In this document: positions 17,491 through 26,571 of the stretch, piece by piece
Numbering within the stretch: position 1 is the stretch's first letter
Layout: every line of letters begins with the position of its first letter
DNA from: Paenibacillus lupini
GTDB lineage: Bacteria; Bacillota; Bacilli; Paenibacillales; Paenibacillaceae
Assembly (NCBI RefSeq): GCF_011761355.1
Contig: NZ_JAASRW010000001.1
Coordinates: forward strand, 310,001 to 374,000
Length of the DNA: 64,000 nt
Reading direction: 5' to 3'
Translations under genes and position numbers: made by a program
The notes under the pieces: model-generated
The model's input: the letters and a program-made list of their open reading frames with translations, nothing else
Database searches by the model: none
Told to the model about the DNA's origin: nothing

Positions 17491-17575
17491 CGTAAATTCC
17501 TCCTCAAAAGAATTAACACCCAGTGAGCCGAGCACCGGCTCATTGTGATGATTCTTACTTCGTAAGCTTAATCGA

Positions 17576-18682
17576 TTATCGCAGCGATACCCACTCATCA
17601 CGATGGATGACTTCAATCCTGCCAACATCAACCCTGCGCTTTACTTCTTCGGTACTAAGTCCGGCGACCGCCTGGATCTGCCAAGCTTCATAGTTGACGA
17701 CTCCACGACCAATTGTTTCTCCCGTAAGGCTGGTTACTTCAACGACATCCCCGGAGTGGAAATCACCTTGAATCTCACGAATGCCTGCTGGCAGAAGACT
17801 TTTACCACCAACAAGCAATGCATGTTCAGCGCCATCGTCAACTACAATGCGTCCATGAGGCATGGAGTGGAAGCCAAGCCATTGTTTCTTCATCGGGAGA
17901 CTATGTAACTGAGTATCAAAATAAGTGCCTTTACCAACGCCATCAATAGCTGACTGTAGATCGCCAGGCTGTTGAACTTTCCCGATAAAAGCTCTGACGC
18001 CGCCGCGCATGGAGATGCGTGCAGCCTCAATCTTGGAACGCATGCCGCCGGTACCAACGGCAGATCCTGCCCCGCCTGCAAGCTGCATAATCTCTTCTGA
18101 GATTTGATCTACCCGTTCGATCTTAACGGCTTGTGGATTTTTACGAGGATCTTCTGTATATAAGCCGTCCATGTCTGTAATCATGACCAGCTTGCTAGCT
18201 TTCGTCATGGCAGCAACTAATGCTGAAAGCTTATCATTATCACCAAACTTCAGCTCAAGCTCATCGGTAGCAACCGTATCATTTTCATTAATAATCGGAA
18301 TAATGTGCAGGCGAAGCAATTCTTCAATTGTCTTGAGTGCATTTTGGATTCGTTTCCGGTTGGAAAAGTCTGCCCGTGTCAGAAGGATTTGAGCGACACC
18401 AATGCCGTACTCTCCAAAGGCTTCTTGATAAGCTTGCATGAGGAGCGCCTGGCCTACTGCAGCAGCAGCTTGCTTCTCATGAACGAGTTTTGGCCTTGAA
18501 GCGTATCCGATTTGGCGGAACCCCGCAGCTACTGCACCGGAGGTTACGAGGATAAGAGGACATCCTTGCTTATGAAGCGCAGCGAGTTCAGCAGCGAAAT
18601 AGGTGATTTGCTCGCGGTTAAGGCCGCCTTCTTCTGAGGTTAAGGAGCTGCTACCGATTTTGACAACGATTCGTTCCGACAT
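17576..18682 (-). CDS. proB: Glutamate 5-kinase
   Basis: ProB phosphorylates glutamate to start proline synthesis and is normally feedback-inhibited by proline. The kinase domain carries IVVKIGSSSLTSEEGG at the N terminus, LVTSGAVAAG, and PIINENDTVAT. A C-terminal PUA domain begins near GRIVVDDGAEHALLVGG. Length from ATG 18682 is 368 residues, typical of kinase plus PUA. GGGATGAG precedes this ATG; a start six codons upstream lacks a site. A T-box leader with its own promoter lies immediately upstream. Confidence 0.95.
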   Translation of the reverse strand: MSERIVVKIGSSSLTSEEGGLNREQITYFAAELAALHKQGCPLILVTSGAVAAGFRQIGYASRPKLVHEKQAAAAVGQALLMQAYQEAFGEYGIGVAQILLTRADFSNRKRIQNALKTIEELLRLHIIPIINENDTVATDELELKFGDNDKLSALVAAMTKASKLVMITDMDGLYTEDPRKNPQAVKIERVDQISEEIMQLAGGAGSAVGTGGMRSKIEAARISMRGGVRAFIGKVQQPGDLQSAIDGVGKGTYFDTQLHSLPMKKQWLGFHSMPHGRIVVDDGAEHALLVGGKSLLPAGIREIQGDFHSGDVVEVTSLTGETIGRGVVNYEAWQIQAVAGLSTEEVKRRVDVGRIEVIHRDEWVSLR

Positions 18683-18704
18683 GTTCTCATCCCATTTCAT
18701 GGCA

Positions 18705-18951
18705 AAATAAAAAGACCTTCGTCCTGTAAAGGACGAAAGTCTATAGCTTCCGCGATACCACCTTTGTTGACCGAGATAACACACTCGATCCATCTCAAGC
18801 CTCATAACAGGAGGCGCTGTCCAGCTCTCGCCGGCCGCTCGGGGGTTGGATTCAGCAAGGAGCCGAGGCAAATCTTGCAGCCTAATGAATTTGCTCTCTG
18901 TTCACGGCCATTCTCGCTTACTAGTCCCGTCATCACGTTACATCTTTAATT
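18705..18951 (-). promoter_or_regulatory. T-box riboswitch leader of proBAC-mtnWXB
   Basis: On the minus strand the leader holds the T-box sequence AAAGGTGGTATCGCGG (18750-18765), which pairs with the CCA end of uncharged tRNA. It is followed by a terminator, GACTTTCGTCC/GGACGAAGGTC, then TTTTTATTTT. Stem I shows AGTA on the 5' side, an apical GGCTGCAAG loop with CAAAT/ATTTG arms, and GAATCCAAC (18845-18853) opposite AGTA as specifier region. CCA (Pro) can be read there, with TCC in the adjacent register. Uncharged tRNA should favour read-through. Proline is expected from the gene content. Confidence 0.93.
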
Positions 18952-18957
18952 AGTGTT

Positions 18958-18986
18958 AGCATATCATGATCAAAGATTGCTGTAAA
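18958..18986 (-). promoter_or_regulatory. SigA-type promoter of the T-box leader
   Basis: On the minus strand TTTACA (-35) and TATGCT (-10) are separated by 17 bases. The predicted start of transcription near 18951 fits the beginning of the T-box stem I. Confidence 0.7.
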
Positions 18987-19011
18987 GCAAGGCAAACGCT
19001 GTATAAACAGG

Positions 19012-19040
19012 CAGCAGACCGGGGGTTAGCCGATCTGCTG
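19012..19040 (-). terminator. Probable terminator after mtnE
   Basis: CAGCAGATCGG and CCGGTCTGCTG arms pair on the minus strand after the mtnE stop, followed by CCTGTTTAT. The T-run is weak, but it separates mtnE from the T-box-led operon. Confidence 0.55.
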
Positions 19041-19047
19041 TTCCTCA

Positions 19048-20238
19048 TTAAAAGATGCCTAGTTTGCCAATCCGTTCGATGGCTTCAATTAACCGTTCTT
19101 CACTTGTTAACAGGCCTAAACGGACGTAACCTTCACCATGTGTGCCAAAACCATTACCTGGCGCAACAACAACGTCTGCCTGCTCAAGAACTAGATCCGC
19201 AAAAGATTCGGAAGTATAACCTTCCGGTACAGGGAGCCAACAGAAGAAGGAACCGCCAGGGCGATCCGCTTTCCAGCCGATTCGATCGAGGGCGCCAAAC
19301 ACCGCTTCACGGCGGCTTTCATATCTCGCTGTAAGCTCAGTAACACAATCCTGAGGACCTGTAAGCGCAAGTGCTGCCGCTTCTTGAATGCCGCCAAACA
19401 GACTGCAGTAGTAATGATCCTGAATCAGGTTAATCAGCGATACAACCTTTGCATTACCAATCGCAAAGCCTACACGCCAGCCTGCCATGTTATAAGTTTT
19501 TGATAAGGTGTAGAATTCAACGCCAACTTCCTTCGCTCCAGGCGTTTGCAGGAAGCTGACCGGTTTCTTGCCGTCAAAGCCGATAGCGCCATAAGCAAAA
19601 TCGCTTGCTACAACAACGCCCGTACGGCGTGCAAATTGCACCGTTTCTTCATAAAAGTCCGAATCAGCAATGGCACCAGTAGGGTTATTCGGATAATTAA
19701 TAAACATCAGCTTTGCACGTTTCAGCGCTTCTTCATCTATTACTGAGTAGTCAGGCAAGAAGCGATTGTCCGCCGTAAGCGGCATGAAGCTCATCTCTGC
19801 ACCAGAGAGAGCTACACCAGACCAATAGTCCGGATAACCTGGATCTGGAACGAGACAGACATCACCAGGGTTAAGAAGACATTGGCTGATTTCGACCAAT
19901 CCTGTTTTACCGCCAAAGAGGATAGCGACTTCAGTAGCAGGATCAACGTCAACACCGTAATCTTCCTTGTAACGCGCAGCTACTGCTTCCTTTAAGAAGG
20001 AATAACCGCTGAAAGGCGGATACCGGTGATACATTGGATTAGCCGAAGCCTCTTGCATCCTGGCCACAATATGGGGAGGGGTAGGCTGATCGGGATTGCC
20101 TTGCCCCAAATTGATTACATCACGGCCTTTGGCTGCCTGTGCATTTGCTTTGCCAACAAGTTTGGCAAAAAATTGAGTTGGCAGAACCGTCATGCGGTCT
20201 GCTGGTTTTATTACATGTTCATTAGTTTGAGTCTCCAT
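19048..20238 (-). CDS. mtnE: Methionine-salvage aminotransferase (MtnE type)
   Basis: This 396-residue PLP-dependent class I aminotransferase matches MtnE (YkrV), which transaminates 4-methylthio-2-oxobutyrate to methionine, the last salvage step. Features are DVINLGQGNPDQPTPPHIV, NYPNNPTGA, the PLP lysine in YTLSKTYNMAGWRVGF and SFFCWLPVPEGYTSE. I choose ATG 20238, eight bases after GGTGGAGTG; an ATG 18 bases earlier has a weaker context. It is on the same strand as pro-mtn but upstream of its own terminator, so it is separately transcribed. No S-box (SAM) leader is visible. Confidence 0.85.
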   Translation of the reverse strand: METQTNEHVIKPADRMTVLPTQFFAKLVGKANAQAAKGRDVINLGQGNPDQPTPPHIVARMQEASANPMYHRYPPFSGYSFLKEAVAARYKEDYGVDVDPATEVAILFGGKTGLVEISQCLLNPGDVCLVPDPGYPDYWSGVALSGAEMSFMPLTADNRFLPDYSVIDEEALKRAKLMFINYPNNPTGAIADSDFYEETVQFARRTGVVVASDFAYGAIGFDGKKPVSFLQTPGAKEVGVEFYTLSKTYNMAGWRVGFAIGNAKVVSLINLIQDHYYCSLFGGIQEAAALALTGPQDCVTELTARYESRREAVFGALDRIGWKADRPGGSFFCWLPVPEGYTSESFADLVLEQADVVVAPGNGFGTHGEGYVRLGLLTSEERLIEAIERIGKLGIF

Positions 20239-20326
20239 TTGCTCACACTCCACCATAAATGCTCTCTAATCGTATAACGACATTAGATTAAATGTAGCAT
20301 GACAAAAGTGTTTATGTCGAGCAAGG

Positions 20327-20367
20327 CGAAACGGCACTGCTGGCTATCGGCAGCAGTGCGCGTTTCG
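20327..20367 (-). terminator. Long hairpin between the small secreted protein gene and mtnE
   Basis: CGAAACG-GCACTGCTG and CAGCAGTGC-GCGTTTCG arms enclose an eight-base loop. It lies downstream of the 148-residue gene on the minus strand. No T-run follows, so termination is inferred from stem strength. Confidence 0.5.
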
Positions 20368-20469
20368 TTCCGGAGAATTCTAAGCGAAATTAATAGGACA
20401 TAACTTATTAATTCTTAGAATTTGAATTAGTCGGGATAGAGCGATGCAATGGCGTTAGCCCAAAATACC

Positions 20470-20916
20470 CTATGTTGCAGGAATACCGACCTTCTTAATA
20501 AATGGTGCAATATCTTCTTTGAACAGAAGGAGATATGGTCTGCGCTGCTCATCAAATACAAGAAGAAGCGGAGGCTTGCCATCACAATAGAATAAGAAAA
20601 CATCGTCAGCAACCAGCTTTGTTCCGTTAACAGCAATCGTAACGGGCTTCTCCAGAGGTACACGATAAACATAATTGCAGCTGTCATCATTCGTAAGCTG
20701 CGGGGCGAGGCCAGTTATGGAAGCAATCCATTTGTTTGCAAATTCTTGATATTGCTTGTCGTTAGGCGTTGAAAGTACAACTTTACCTGCTTTCACATCA
20801 AACACTTGAACAGGCTTAAATGGCTGATCCTCTGGTGCTGCAGCGAAGGCAGAGGATGCGTATACAAACATTAAAGATAGTACGAGCAGCAGGGCTGCTA
20901 ATCGTTTCTGGCGCAT
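20470..20916 (-). CDS. Small secreted protein of unknown function
   Basis: The protein (148 residues) has a clear signal peptide (RLAALLLVLSLMFVYASSAFAAAP, cleavage likely after AFA). The mature part has two Cys (DDSCNYVY and LFYCDGK) that could form a disulfide, and the segment PPLLLVFDEQRRPYLLLF. I do not recognise the family. GGAGAG precedes the ATG. It is divergent from mtnU and next to mtnE, but its role is unknown. Confidence 0.75.
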   Translation of the reverse strand: MRQKRLAALLLVLSLMFVYASSAFAAAPEDQPFKPVQVFDVKAGKVVLSTPNDKQYQEFANKWIASITGLAPQLTNDDSCNYVYRVPLEKPVTIAVNGTKLVADDVFLFYCDGKPPLLLVFDEQRRPYLLLFKEDIAPFIKKVGIPAT

Positions 20917-21051
20917 ATTTGTTCTCTCCTTTAACGGGAATGATTAACCTCTTCTCCATTAATCTGTCCATCTTGACACAGAACCATGAGAAGTTATCAT
21001 TAGGGAAAAGCATTTTAAGTGATATTTTATATAAGAAAGGACCTGACACAA

Positions 21052-21846
21052 ATGACACAACCATTAAGAATTGCGTTATTGCAAATGAACATAGAGGTAG
21101 GACAGCCGGAAGCGAATTTTGCCAAGCTGGCGGCGATGCTGGAGGAAGCAGCTTCCCAGACGAATAAGCCTGATGTTATTGTCTTTCCAGAAATGTGGAA
21201 TACGGGGTATGCCTTGACGGAGATCACTAAGCTTGCTGACCCTTATGGTGAACGTACAATTACATACTTGTCGGAGTTCAGCCGTCAGCACAGCATTAAT
21301 ATTATTGCTGGTTCGATTGCGGAAGGTCGAGAAGATGGTGTATACAATACGATCTTTGCCTTTGACCGGGAAGGTAATCAGATCGGGGATTATTCGAAAA
21401 TTCACTTGTTCCGCTTGATGGATGAGGAAAAATATTTGGCAGCAGGGGATAAGCTGGGCAAGCTGGAGATAGAGGGTGCAGGTGCTGGTATGATGATCTG
21501 TTATGACATCCGGTTCCCGGAACTTGCACGGAAGCTTGCGCTTGATGGCGCAAAGCTGCTATTTGTCCCGGCCGAGTGGCCGCATCCACGGCTGCACCAC
21601 TGGCGGACACTTCTTACTGCTAGAGCAATCGAGAACCAAATGTTTGTTATTGCCTGCAACCGCGTAGGTATTAGTGGAGAAACTCATTTCTTCGGCCATT
21701 CGATGGTCCTTGACCCATGGGGCGAAGCAATCGCAGAAGCGGGCGAAGAGGAGACCATCGTCTATGCGGAGATCGATTTATCTCTGGTAGATACCGTACG
21801 CGGTAAAATCCCCGTATTTGAGGATCGCAGACCTTCCTTATATTAA
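21052..21846 (+). CDS. mtnU: Carbon-nitrogen hydrolase, MtnU/omega-amidase type
   Basis: The nitrilase-superfamily fold with a Glu-Lys-Cys triad is evident: Glu in VFPEMWNTGY, Lys in YSKIHLFRLMDEEK, and Cys in MICYDIRFPELARKL. In Bacillus, MtnU (YkrU) is found with methionine salvage and probably hydrolyses the 2-oxo-amide made by glutamine-using transaminases such as MtnE. I choose ATG 21052, ten bases after AGAAAGGA, giving 264 residues; a longer frame has no ribosome site. Its distance of 800 bases from mtnE supports the salvage link. Confidence 0.85.
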   Translation: MTQPLRIALLQMNIEVGQPEANFAKLAAMLEEAASQTNKPDVIVFPEMWNTGYALTEITKLADPYGERTITYLSEFSRQHSINIIAGSIAEGREDGVYNTIFAFDREGNQIGDYSKIHLFRLMDEEKYLAAGDKLGKLEIEGAGAGMMICYDIRFPELARKLALDGAKLLFVPAEWPHPRLHHWRTLLTARAIENQMFVIACNRVGISGETHFFGHSMVLDPWGEAIAEAGEEETIVYAEIDLSLVDTVRGKIPVFEDRRPSLY

Positions 21847-21857
21847 AGGAGAAAAGT

Positions 21858-22751
21858 TTATTTATATTGACTGATTGTCTTTGTCATTGTTTCAATAAAC
21901 GCCACGGCCGCTTTGGACAAATAACGTCCTTTGCGGCTGGCAATAATCAGCGTACGCGTGGGATGACTCTTCAGCGAAAGATAGACGGGAACAAATTCTC
22001 CGCCTGCACTCCGGGTCAGCATCTTTGGAACAAAAGTGATGCCCATCCCGCCAGCTATAAGAGACTGAACGGTCTCGATATTACTGCTCTCAAATACGAT
22101 ATTTGGAGTAAAGCCGCCTTGCTGGCACAGATTAACTAATATTTGCCTGAAACCCTGGCCTTTCTTCAAGCCTACAAACGACTCGTCTCGAAGCTCTTCG
22201 ATTGAAATCTCATCTTCCCGGCTGGCCAGAGGATGGTTAGGCGGTACCGCAAGGCAAATTTCCTCTTCCATTAAGGGTTCCCATTCCAGCGACTGGTCCA
22301 CCAAAGGCAGTGTAAGCAAACTGATATCTGTTCCTCCACTTGCCGTCAGTTGCTCCAGCTTAACAGTCGTATCCTCTACCAATACCACATCAATCTGCGG
22401 ATACAGCTCACCAAAGACAGGAAGAACTAGCGGCAATATATGCGAGCCTGTAATAGGCAAAGTGCCCACAACGAGACGGCCGCGTTTCATTTGTGCCATA
22501 TCATCCATTTCCTGCTTTAATTGTTCAACCTCATCAAGGATCGACTGCGCTTTATCCACGAATACCTGACCCGCCTGCGTTAATTCAACAGAGTTGGTGG
22601 TGCGTCGGAATAATAGAACGCCGAGTTCCTGCTCCAGTTTGGATAACTGCTGGCTCAAAGAAGGCTGTGCAATATGCAGCTTCTCAGCAGCACGGGAAAA
22701 GTTTTTCTCAATTGCAATTTGTATCACATATTGTAGTTGTCTAAGTTCCAT
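21858..22751 (-). CDS. LysR-family regulator, divergent from leuCD
   Basis: An N-terminal winged helix-turn-helix (MELRQLQYVIQIAIEKNFSR, AAEKLHIAQPSLSQQLSKLE) precedes a periplasmic-binding-like effector domain of about 200 residues. The 297 residues are typical of LysR. I start at ATG 22751; another ATG six bases upstream is equally possible. It diverges from leuC, and a T-N11-A palindrome lies between them, so it probably controls leuCD and itself. The effector is unknown; a leucine-pathway intermediate is a guess. Confidence 0.88.
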   Translation of the reverse strand: MELRQLQYVIQIAIEKNFSRAAEKLHIAQPSLSQQLSKLEQELGVLLFRRTTNSVELTQAGQVFVDKAQSILDEVEQLKQEMDDMAQMKRGRLVVGTLPITGSHILPLVLPVFGELYPQIDVVLVEDTTVKLEQLTASGGTDISLLTLPLVDQSLEWEPLMEEEICLAVPPNHPLASREDEISIEELRDESFVGLKKGQGFRQILVNLCQQGGFTPNIVFESSNIETVQSLIAGGMGITFVPKMLTRSAGGEFVPVYLSLKSHPTRTLIIASRKGRYLSKAAVAFIETMTKTISQYK

Positions 22752-22810
22752 TACCATCATTCCCCTTATAGTCCAAATGAGAATAGTTATCGTTATTTTA
22801 TAGTTATTGC

Positions 22811-22865
22811 CTATAATCATTATAGATATTATATCTTGGTTCAATCAATACGGAAATGCTATGCT
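22811..22865 (+). promoter_or_regulatory. LysR-type palindrome and promoter of leuCD
   Basis: CTATAATCATTATAG at 22811-22825 is a perfect 15-base palindrome of the T-N11-A form used by LysR regulators. Just downstream TTGGTT (22836-22841) and TATGCT (22860-22865) are spaced 18 bases and could be the leuC promoter. The palindrome centre lies about 54 bases before the expected start of transcription, a usual place for activation. Confidence 0.55.
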
Positions 22866-22919
22866 AAGAACATCTAATAGAGCAAAGCGATGATTCGCTT
22901 GAACGATGGGGTGAGTATA

Positions 22920-24335
22920 ATGACGAAAAGAACACTATTTGAGAAAATCTGGGATAATCACGTCATTCATCAGGAAGAGGGCAAGCCGAGCATTATTTAT
23001 ATCGACCTGCAGCTGGTGCATGAAGTAACATCGCCGCAAGCATTCGAAGGTCTTCGTATGACTGGCCGTAAAGTACGCCGTCCTGACCTGACGTTCGCAA
23101 CGATGGATCACAACGTTCCAACGAAGGACCGTTTCAATATTAAAGACCCAATCTCCAAACAACAAATTGACACACTGACGCAGAACTGTAAAGACTTCGG
23201 CGTTAAACTGTTTGACCTTGATAATATCGACCAAGGTGTAGTACACGTTATGGGTCCTGAGATCGGTCTGACACATCCAGGCAAAACAATTGTTTGCGGC
23301 GACAGCCACACATCGACACACGGTGCGTTTGGTGCACTTGCTTTCGGTATCGGTACTTCCGAAGTTGAGCACGTAATGGCTACACAATGTTTGCAACAAG
23401 CAAAACCAAAAACAATGGAAGTTCGTTTCAACGGCAGCCGTAAACCAGGCGTAACAGCTAAGGACTTGATTCTTGGCGTTATCGCAAAATACGGTACTGA
23501 CTTTGCAACTGGCTACGTTATCGAATATACAGGCGAAGCAATCCGTACCCTGACAATGGAAGAGCGTATGACTGTCTGCAACATGTCGATCGAAGGCGGC
23601 GCACGTGCTGGTCTGATCGCACCGGACGAAACAACATTTGAATACCTGAAAGGCCGCGAGTACTCGCCAGCTAACTATGAGGAAGCGGTACAAGCATGGA
23701 AACAACTGACTACAGATGAAGGCGCAACATACGATACTATCGTTGATTTCGATGTTGATTCCTTGATCCCGCAAGTAACTTGGGGCACTAGCCCAGGCAT
23801 GGGTACGGACATCACTTCTTCCGTTCCATTCCCGCAATCTCTGCCAACTGAGAACGAGCGCAAAGCAGCAGAAAAAGCGCTTGAATATATGGATCTGAAA
23901 CCAGGTACGCCAATGACAGAAATCGAAATCGATTATGTCTTTATCGGTTCTTGTACGAATGGCCGTATCGAAGACCTTCGTGCAGCTGCTGAGATCGCTC
24001 GCGGCTACCAAGTAAGTGAGAAAGTTACAGCTATCGTTGTTCCAGGTTCGGGCCGCGTTAAGCTGCAAGCCGAAAAAGAAGGCCTCGATAAAGTATTCAC
24101 AGAAGCTGGATTCGAATGGCGTGAAGCAGGCTGCTCGATGTGTCTTGCGATGAACCCTGACGTTCTGGAACCAGGACAACGTTGTGCATCGACATCGAAC
24201 CGTAACTTTGAAGGCCGTCAAGGTCGTGACGGACGTACGCATCTGGTATCGCCAGCAATGGCAGCTGCCGCAGCAATTAAAGGCCGCTTTACAGATGTAC
24301 GTGACTGGAATGTTAAATCCGAAGTGTTGAACTAA
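22920..24335 (+). CDS. leuC: 3-isopropylmalate dehydratase large subunit
   Basis: LeuC with LeuD isomerises 2-isopropylmalate to 3-isopropylmalate in leucine synthesis and needs a 4Fe-4S cluster. Cluster ligands are seen in [11 protein letters not shown] and [12 protein letters not shown], and [14 protein letters not shown] lies in the usual inter-domain region. The 471 residues fit. GGGGTGAG precedes ATG 22920; a frame starting 30 bases earlier has no site. Codon use is unusually uniform (much CGT, GTT, CTG), suggesting high expression. leuD follows after 30 bases. Confidence 0.97.
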   Translation: MTKRTLFEKIWDNHVIHQEEGKPSIIYIDLQLVHEVTSPQAFEGLRMTGRKVRRPDLTFATMDHNVPTKDRFNIKDPISKQQIDTLTQNCKDFGVKLFDLDNIDQGVVHVMGPEIGLTHPGKTIVCGDSHTSTHGAFGALAFGIGTSEVEHVMATQCLQQAKPKTMEVRFNGSRKPGVTAKDLILGVIAKYGTDFATGYVIEYTGEAIRTLTMEERMTVCNMSIEGGARAGLIAPDETTFEYLKGREYSPANYEEAVQAWKQLTTDEGATYDTIVDFDVDSLIPQVTWGTSPGMGTDITSSVPFPQSLPTENERKAAEKALEYMDLKPGTPMTEIEIDYVFIGSCTNGRIEDLRAAAEIARGYQVSEKVTAIVVPGSGRVKLQAEKEGLDKVFTEAGFEWREAGCSMCLAMNPDVLEPGQRCASTSNRNFEGRQGRDGRTHLVSPAMAAAAAIKGRFTDVRDWNVKSEVLN

Positions 24336-24365
24336 TTGAACGTGTGAGAGAGGGGTATTACCGAT

Positions 24366-24965
24366 ATGGAAGAATTTAAACAACTGACGGGCATCGTTGC
24401 CCCGGTCGACCGCGTAAACGTCGACACGGACGCTATCATCCCTAAACAATTTTTGAAACGCATCGAGCGCAGCGGCTTTGGCCAATTCTTGTTCTACGAA
24501 TGGCGTTTCCACAGAAACGGCGACGTAAACGTTGATTTTGAACCAAACAAACCACGTTACCAAGGCGCTTCCGTCTTGATCTCCCGTGCGAACTTTGGCT
24601 GCGGATCTTCCCGTGAGCATGCACCTTGGGCGATTCTTGACTACGGCTTCAAAGTCGTTATCGCACCATCGTATGCAGATATTTTCTACAACAACTGCTT
24701 CCAAAACGGCATTCTGCCAATCAAGCTGAGCGAAGAGCAAGTCGAAGACCTGTTCCAACGCACAGCGCAGCATGAAGGATACCAATTGACGGTTGATCTT
24801 GAGAACAAAAAGCTGACAGACGAATACGGTCTGGATCTTGCGTTCGATATCGATGAGCACCGCCGCCAGTTCCTGCTTCAAGGTCTGGATAATATCGGCC
24901 TGACACTGCAGCACGAAGATAAAATTACAGCTTATGAACAAAAGCGTCCTGCCTATCTCGGTTAA
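24366..24965 (+). CDS. leuD: 3-isopropylmalate dehydratase small subunit
   Basis: LeuD is the swivelling small subunit that completes the active site with LeuC. Family motifs are [18 protein letters not shown], the substrate-binding loop [13 protein letters not shown], and [13 protein letters not shown]. It has 199 residues, as expected. It shares the high-expression codon style of leuC and ends in a strong terminator. leuA, leuB and ilv genes are not adjacent. Confidence 0.97.
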   Translation: MEEFKQLTGIVAPVDRVNVDTDAIIPKQFLKRIERSGFGQFLFYEWRFHRNGDVNVDFEPNKPRYQGASVLISRANFGCGSSREHAPWAILDYGFKVVIAPSYADIFYNNCFQNGILPIKLSEEQVEDLFQRTAQHEGYQLTVDLENKKLTDEYGLDLAFDIDEHRRQFLLQGLDNIGLTLQHEDKITAYEQKRPAYLG

Positions 24966-24980
24966 TAGATAGCAAAGGAA

Positions 24981-25022
24981 AGAGGGCAGCTCTTCATTAA
25001 AAGAAGAGTTGCCCTCTTTTTT
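24981..25022 (+). terminator. Intrinsic terminator of leuCD
   Basis: AGAGGGCAGCTCTTC and GAAGAGTTGCCCTCT arms (15 bases each, one G-U pair) enclose ATTAAAA and are followed by six T. Confidence 0.93.
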
Positions 25023-25124
25023 CCTCTATACGCAACTTTTTCTGACAAGAAGCGTCTATTATTTCGTCTAGCAAAGTCGAATGAGCACATTCGATGCAGG
25101 CAATTTCAGTCATCGAGGTGGAAA

Positions 25125-26552
25125 ATGAAAAAGAAGTTTGTGCCTATTTTGTTGTTTATGTCGGTTTTGTTTTCTTTATTCTCTGGAGTGGGTCAAGCTG
25201 CTACTGCAAAACCGGTTGTACCCAAGCTTTATCTGAATGATCAATTACTTTCCCCAACTGATGATCCCCAGATCGTAAAGGATGTAACTCTTGTTCCTAT
25301 CCGGGTCGTGTCGGAAAATATGGGGTATAAGGTGGATTGGTCGTCAGCCACGAAGAAAGTTACCATACATAACGGACAAAACGAAATTATCCTTACTATT
25401 GACGACAACACCGCACTCGTAAATAACAACAAGGTGCAAATGGACATGTCCCCAAAACTTCAAAACGGAAGAACGACATTAATTCCCGTTCGTTTTGTAA
25501 GTGAGCAGCTTGGTGTCACAGTGAAGTGGGAGCAAAGTACAAGGTCTGTCTTTTTGTACAAAACCGTTGAACCGGAACAGCCAGTGGAAACACCTGATCC
25601 TGTTGAGACAAGCACAATTACGTCCATCCAGTATGACAGCAATTTCGGCATTATTATTAATTATACCGGTAAGATAACGGCAAATAATCCTTTTAAGCTC
25701 GACAATCCGAAACGTATCGTAATCGACTTCCCGAATACAACTTATTCAGATATGCTTTCCTCGCAATTCATGGGGGCAGAAGTACGTGTTAGTGTTACAG
25801 ATAATCCGTATTTAGCAATGTTCCGATATTCGGTGTTTTCTACGACTCCTGCAACAGCTAGACTAGTGCTCGACTTGAATACCGATATAGATGCAGATGC
25901 TACGGTTCAAGATGACGGTGCTGGTGTACTAACCATTAATCTCACAGAGCCAACGACGACTACCCCAACAACGCCGGTAGACCCGACGCCTCCAGTTACT
26001 ACGCCTGGGGACAAAGTATATAACGTCGTTATTGATGCAGGCCATGGCGGCACAGATCCTGGCGCACATAGTATTAATGGACGTTGGGAGAAGGAAGCAA
26101 ATCTTAGCCTTTCTCTCAAAGTAAAAGCATTGCTGGACAAAGAAAAGTATATTAAGCCGCTGCTCAGCAGACCGGAAGATAAATTTGTCACACTAGCGGG
26201 CCGCGTTACGTTCGCTAAGAACAATAAAGCGGATTTGTTTATATCCATCCATGCCAACAGTAACCCGACAGCAAGCGTTACGGGTACCGAGACGTATTAT
26301 ACACGCGACAGCAGCAAGGCGCTTGCGAATGTCATTCATAAGCATCTTGTAAAAGCAACCGGCTTGAAAGACCGTGGTGTGAAGTACGGTAACCTGCATG
26401 TAACAAGAGAAACAACAATGCCTGCCATTTTGCTTGAAACCGGCTTTTTATCTAACAAAGGTGATTCCGATATTTTGTACAATGACGCTGCACAGAACAA
26501 GATGGCAGCCGAAATCGTAGCAGGGATTAAAGAATATCTGAAACTTTCTTAA
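25125..26552 (+). CDS. N-acetylmuramoyl-L-alanine amidase with wall-binding domains
   Basis: This secreted zinc amidase cleaves the bond between MurNAc and the stem peptide. The order is signal peptide (1-25), a copper-amine-oxidase N-terminal-type domain (about 30-145, with LVPIRVVSENMGY and LIPVRFVSEQLGV), a Glu/Pro linker, an AMIN-type domain (about 160-265), a Thr/Pro linker and an Amidase_3 domain. The last holds VIDAGHGGTDPGA, the Glu in RWEKEANLSL, SIHANS and the catalytic Glu in LLETGFLSN. It has 475 residues. A GerMN lipoprotein gene follows after 19 bases. Confidence 0.93.
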   Translation: MKKKFVPILLFMSVLFSLFSGVGQAATAKPVVPKLYLNDQLLSPTDDPQIVKDVTLVPIRVVSENMGYKVDWSSATKKVTIHNGQNEIILTIDDNTALVNNNKVQMDMSPKLQNGRTTLIPVRFVSEQLGVTVKWEQSTRSVFLYKTVEPEQPVETPDPVETSTITSIQYDSNFGIIINYTGKITANNPFKLDNPKRIVIDFPNTTYSDMLSSQFMGAEVRVSVTDNPYLAMFRYSVFSTTPATARLVLDLNTDIDADATVQDDGAGVLTINLTEPTTTTPTTPVDPTPPVTTPGDKVYNVVIDAGHGGTDPGAHSINGRWEKEANLSLSLKVKALLDKEKYIKPLLSRPEDKFVTLAGRVTFAKNNKADLFISIHANSNPTASVTGTETYYTRDSSKALANVIHKHLVKATGLKDRGVKYGNLHVTRETTMPAILLETGFLSNKGDSDILYNDAAQNKMAAEIVAGIKEYLKLS

Positions 26553-26571
26553 GAGAGCGGGGGATTCAAAA

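Noticed and set aside
18990..21051. S-box (SAM) riboswitch before mtnE, mtnU or the pro-mtn run
   Set aside because: The conserved S-box leader sequences were not found in any of the leaders; only the T-box is clear.
22935..24941. A 668-codon open frame on the minus strand across leuC and leuD
   Set aside because: It is an artefact of the strongly biased codon use of leuCD. The translation is Cys/Phe-rich without domains, and it has no ribosome site.
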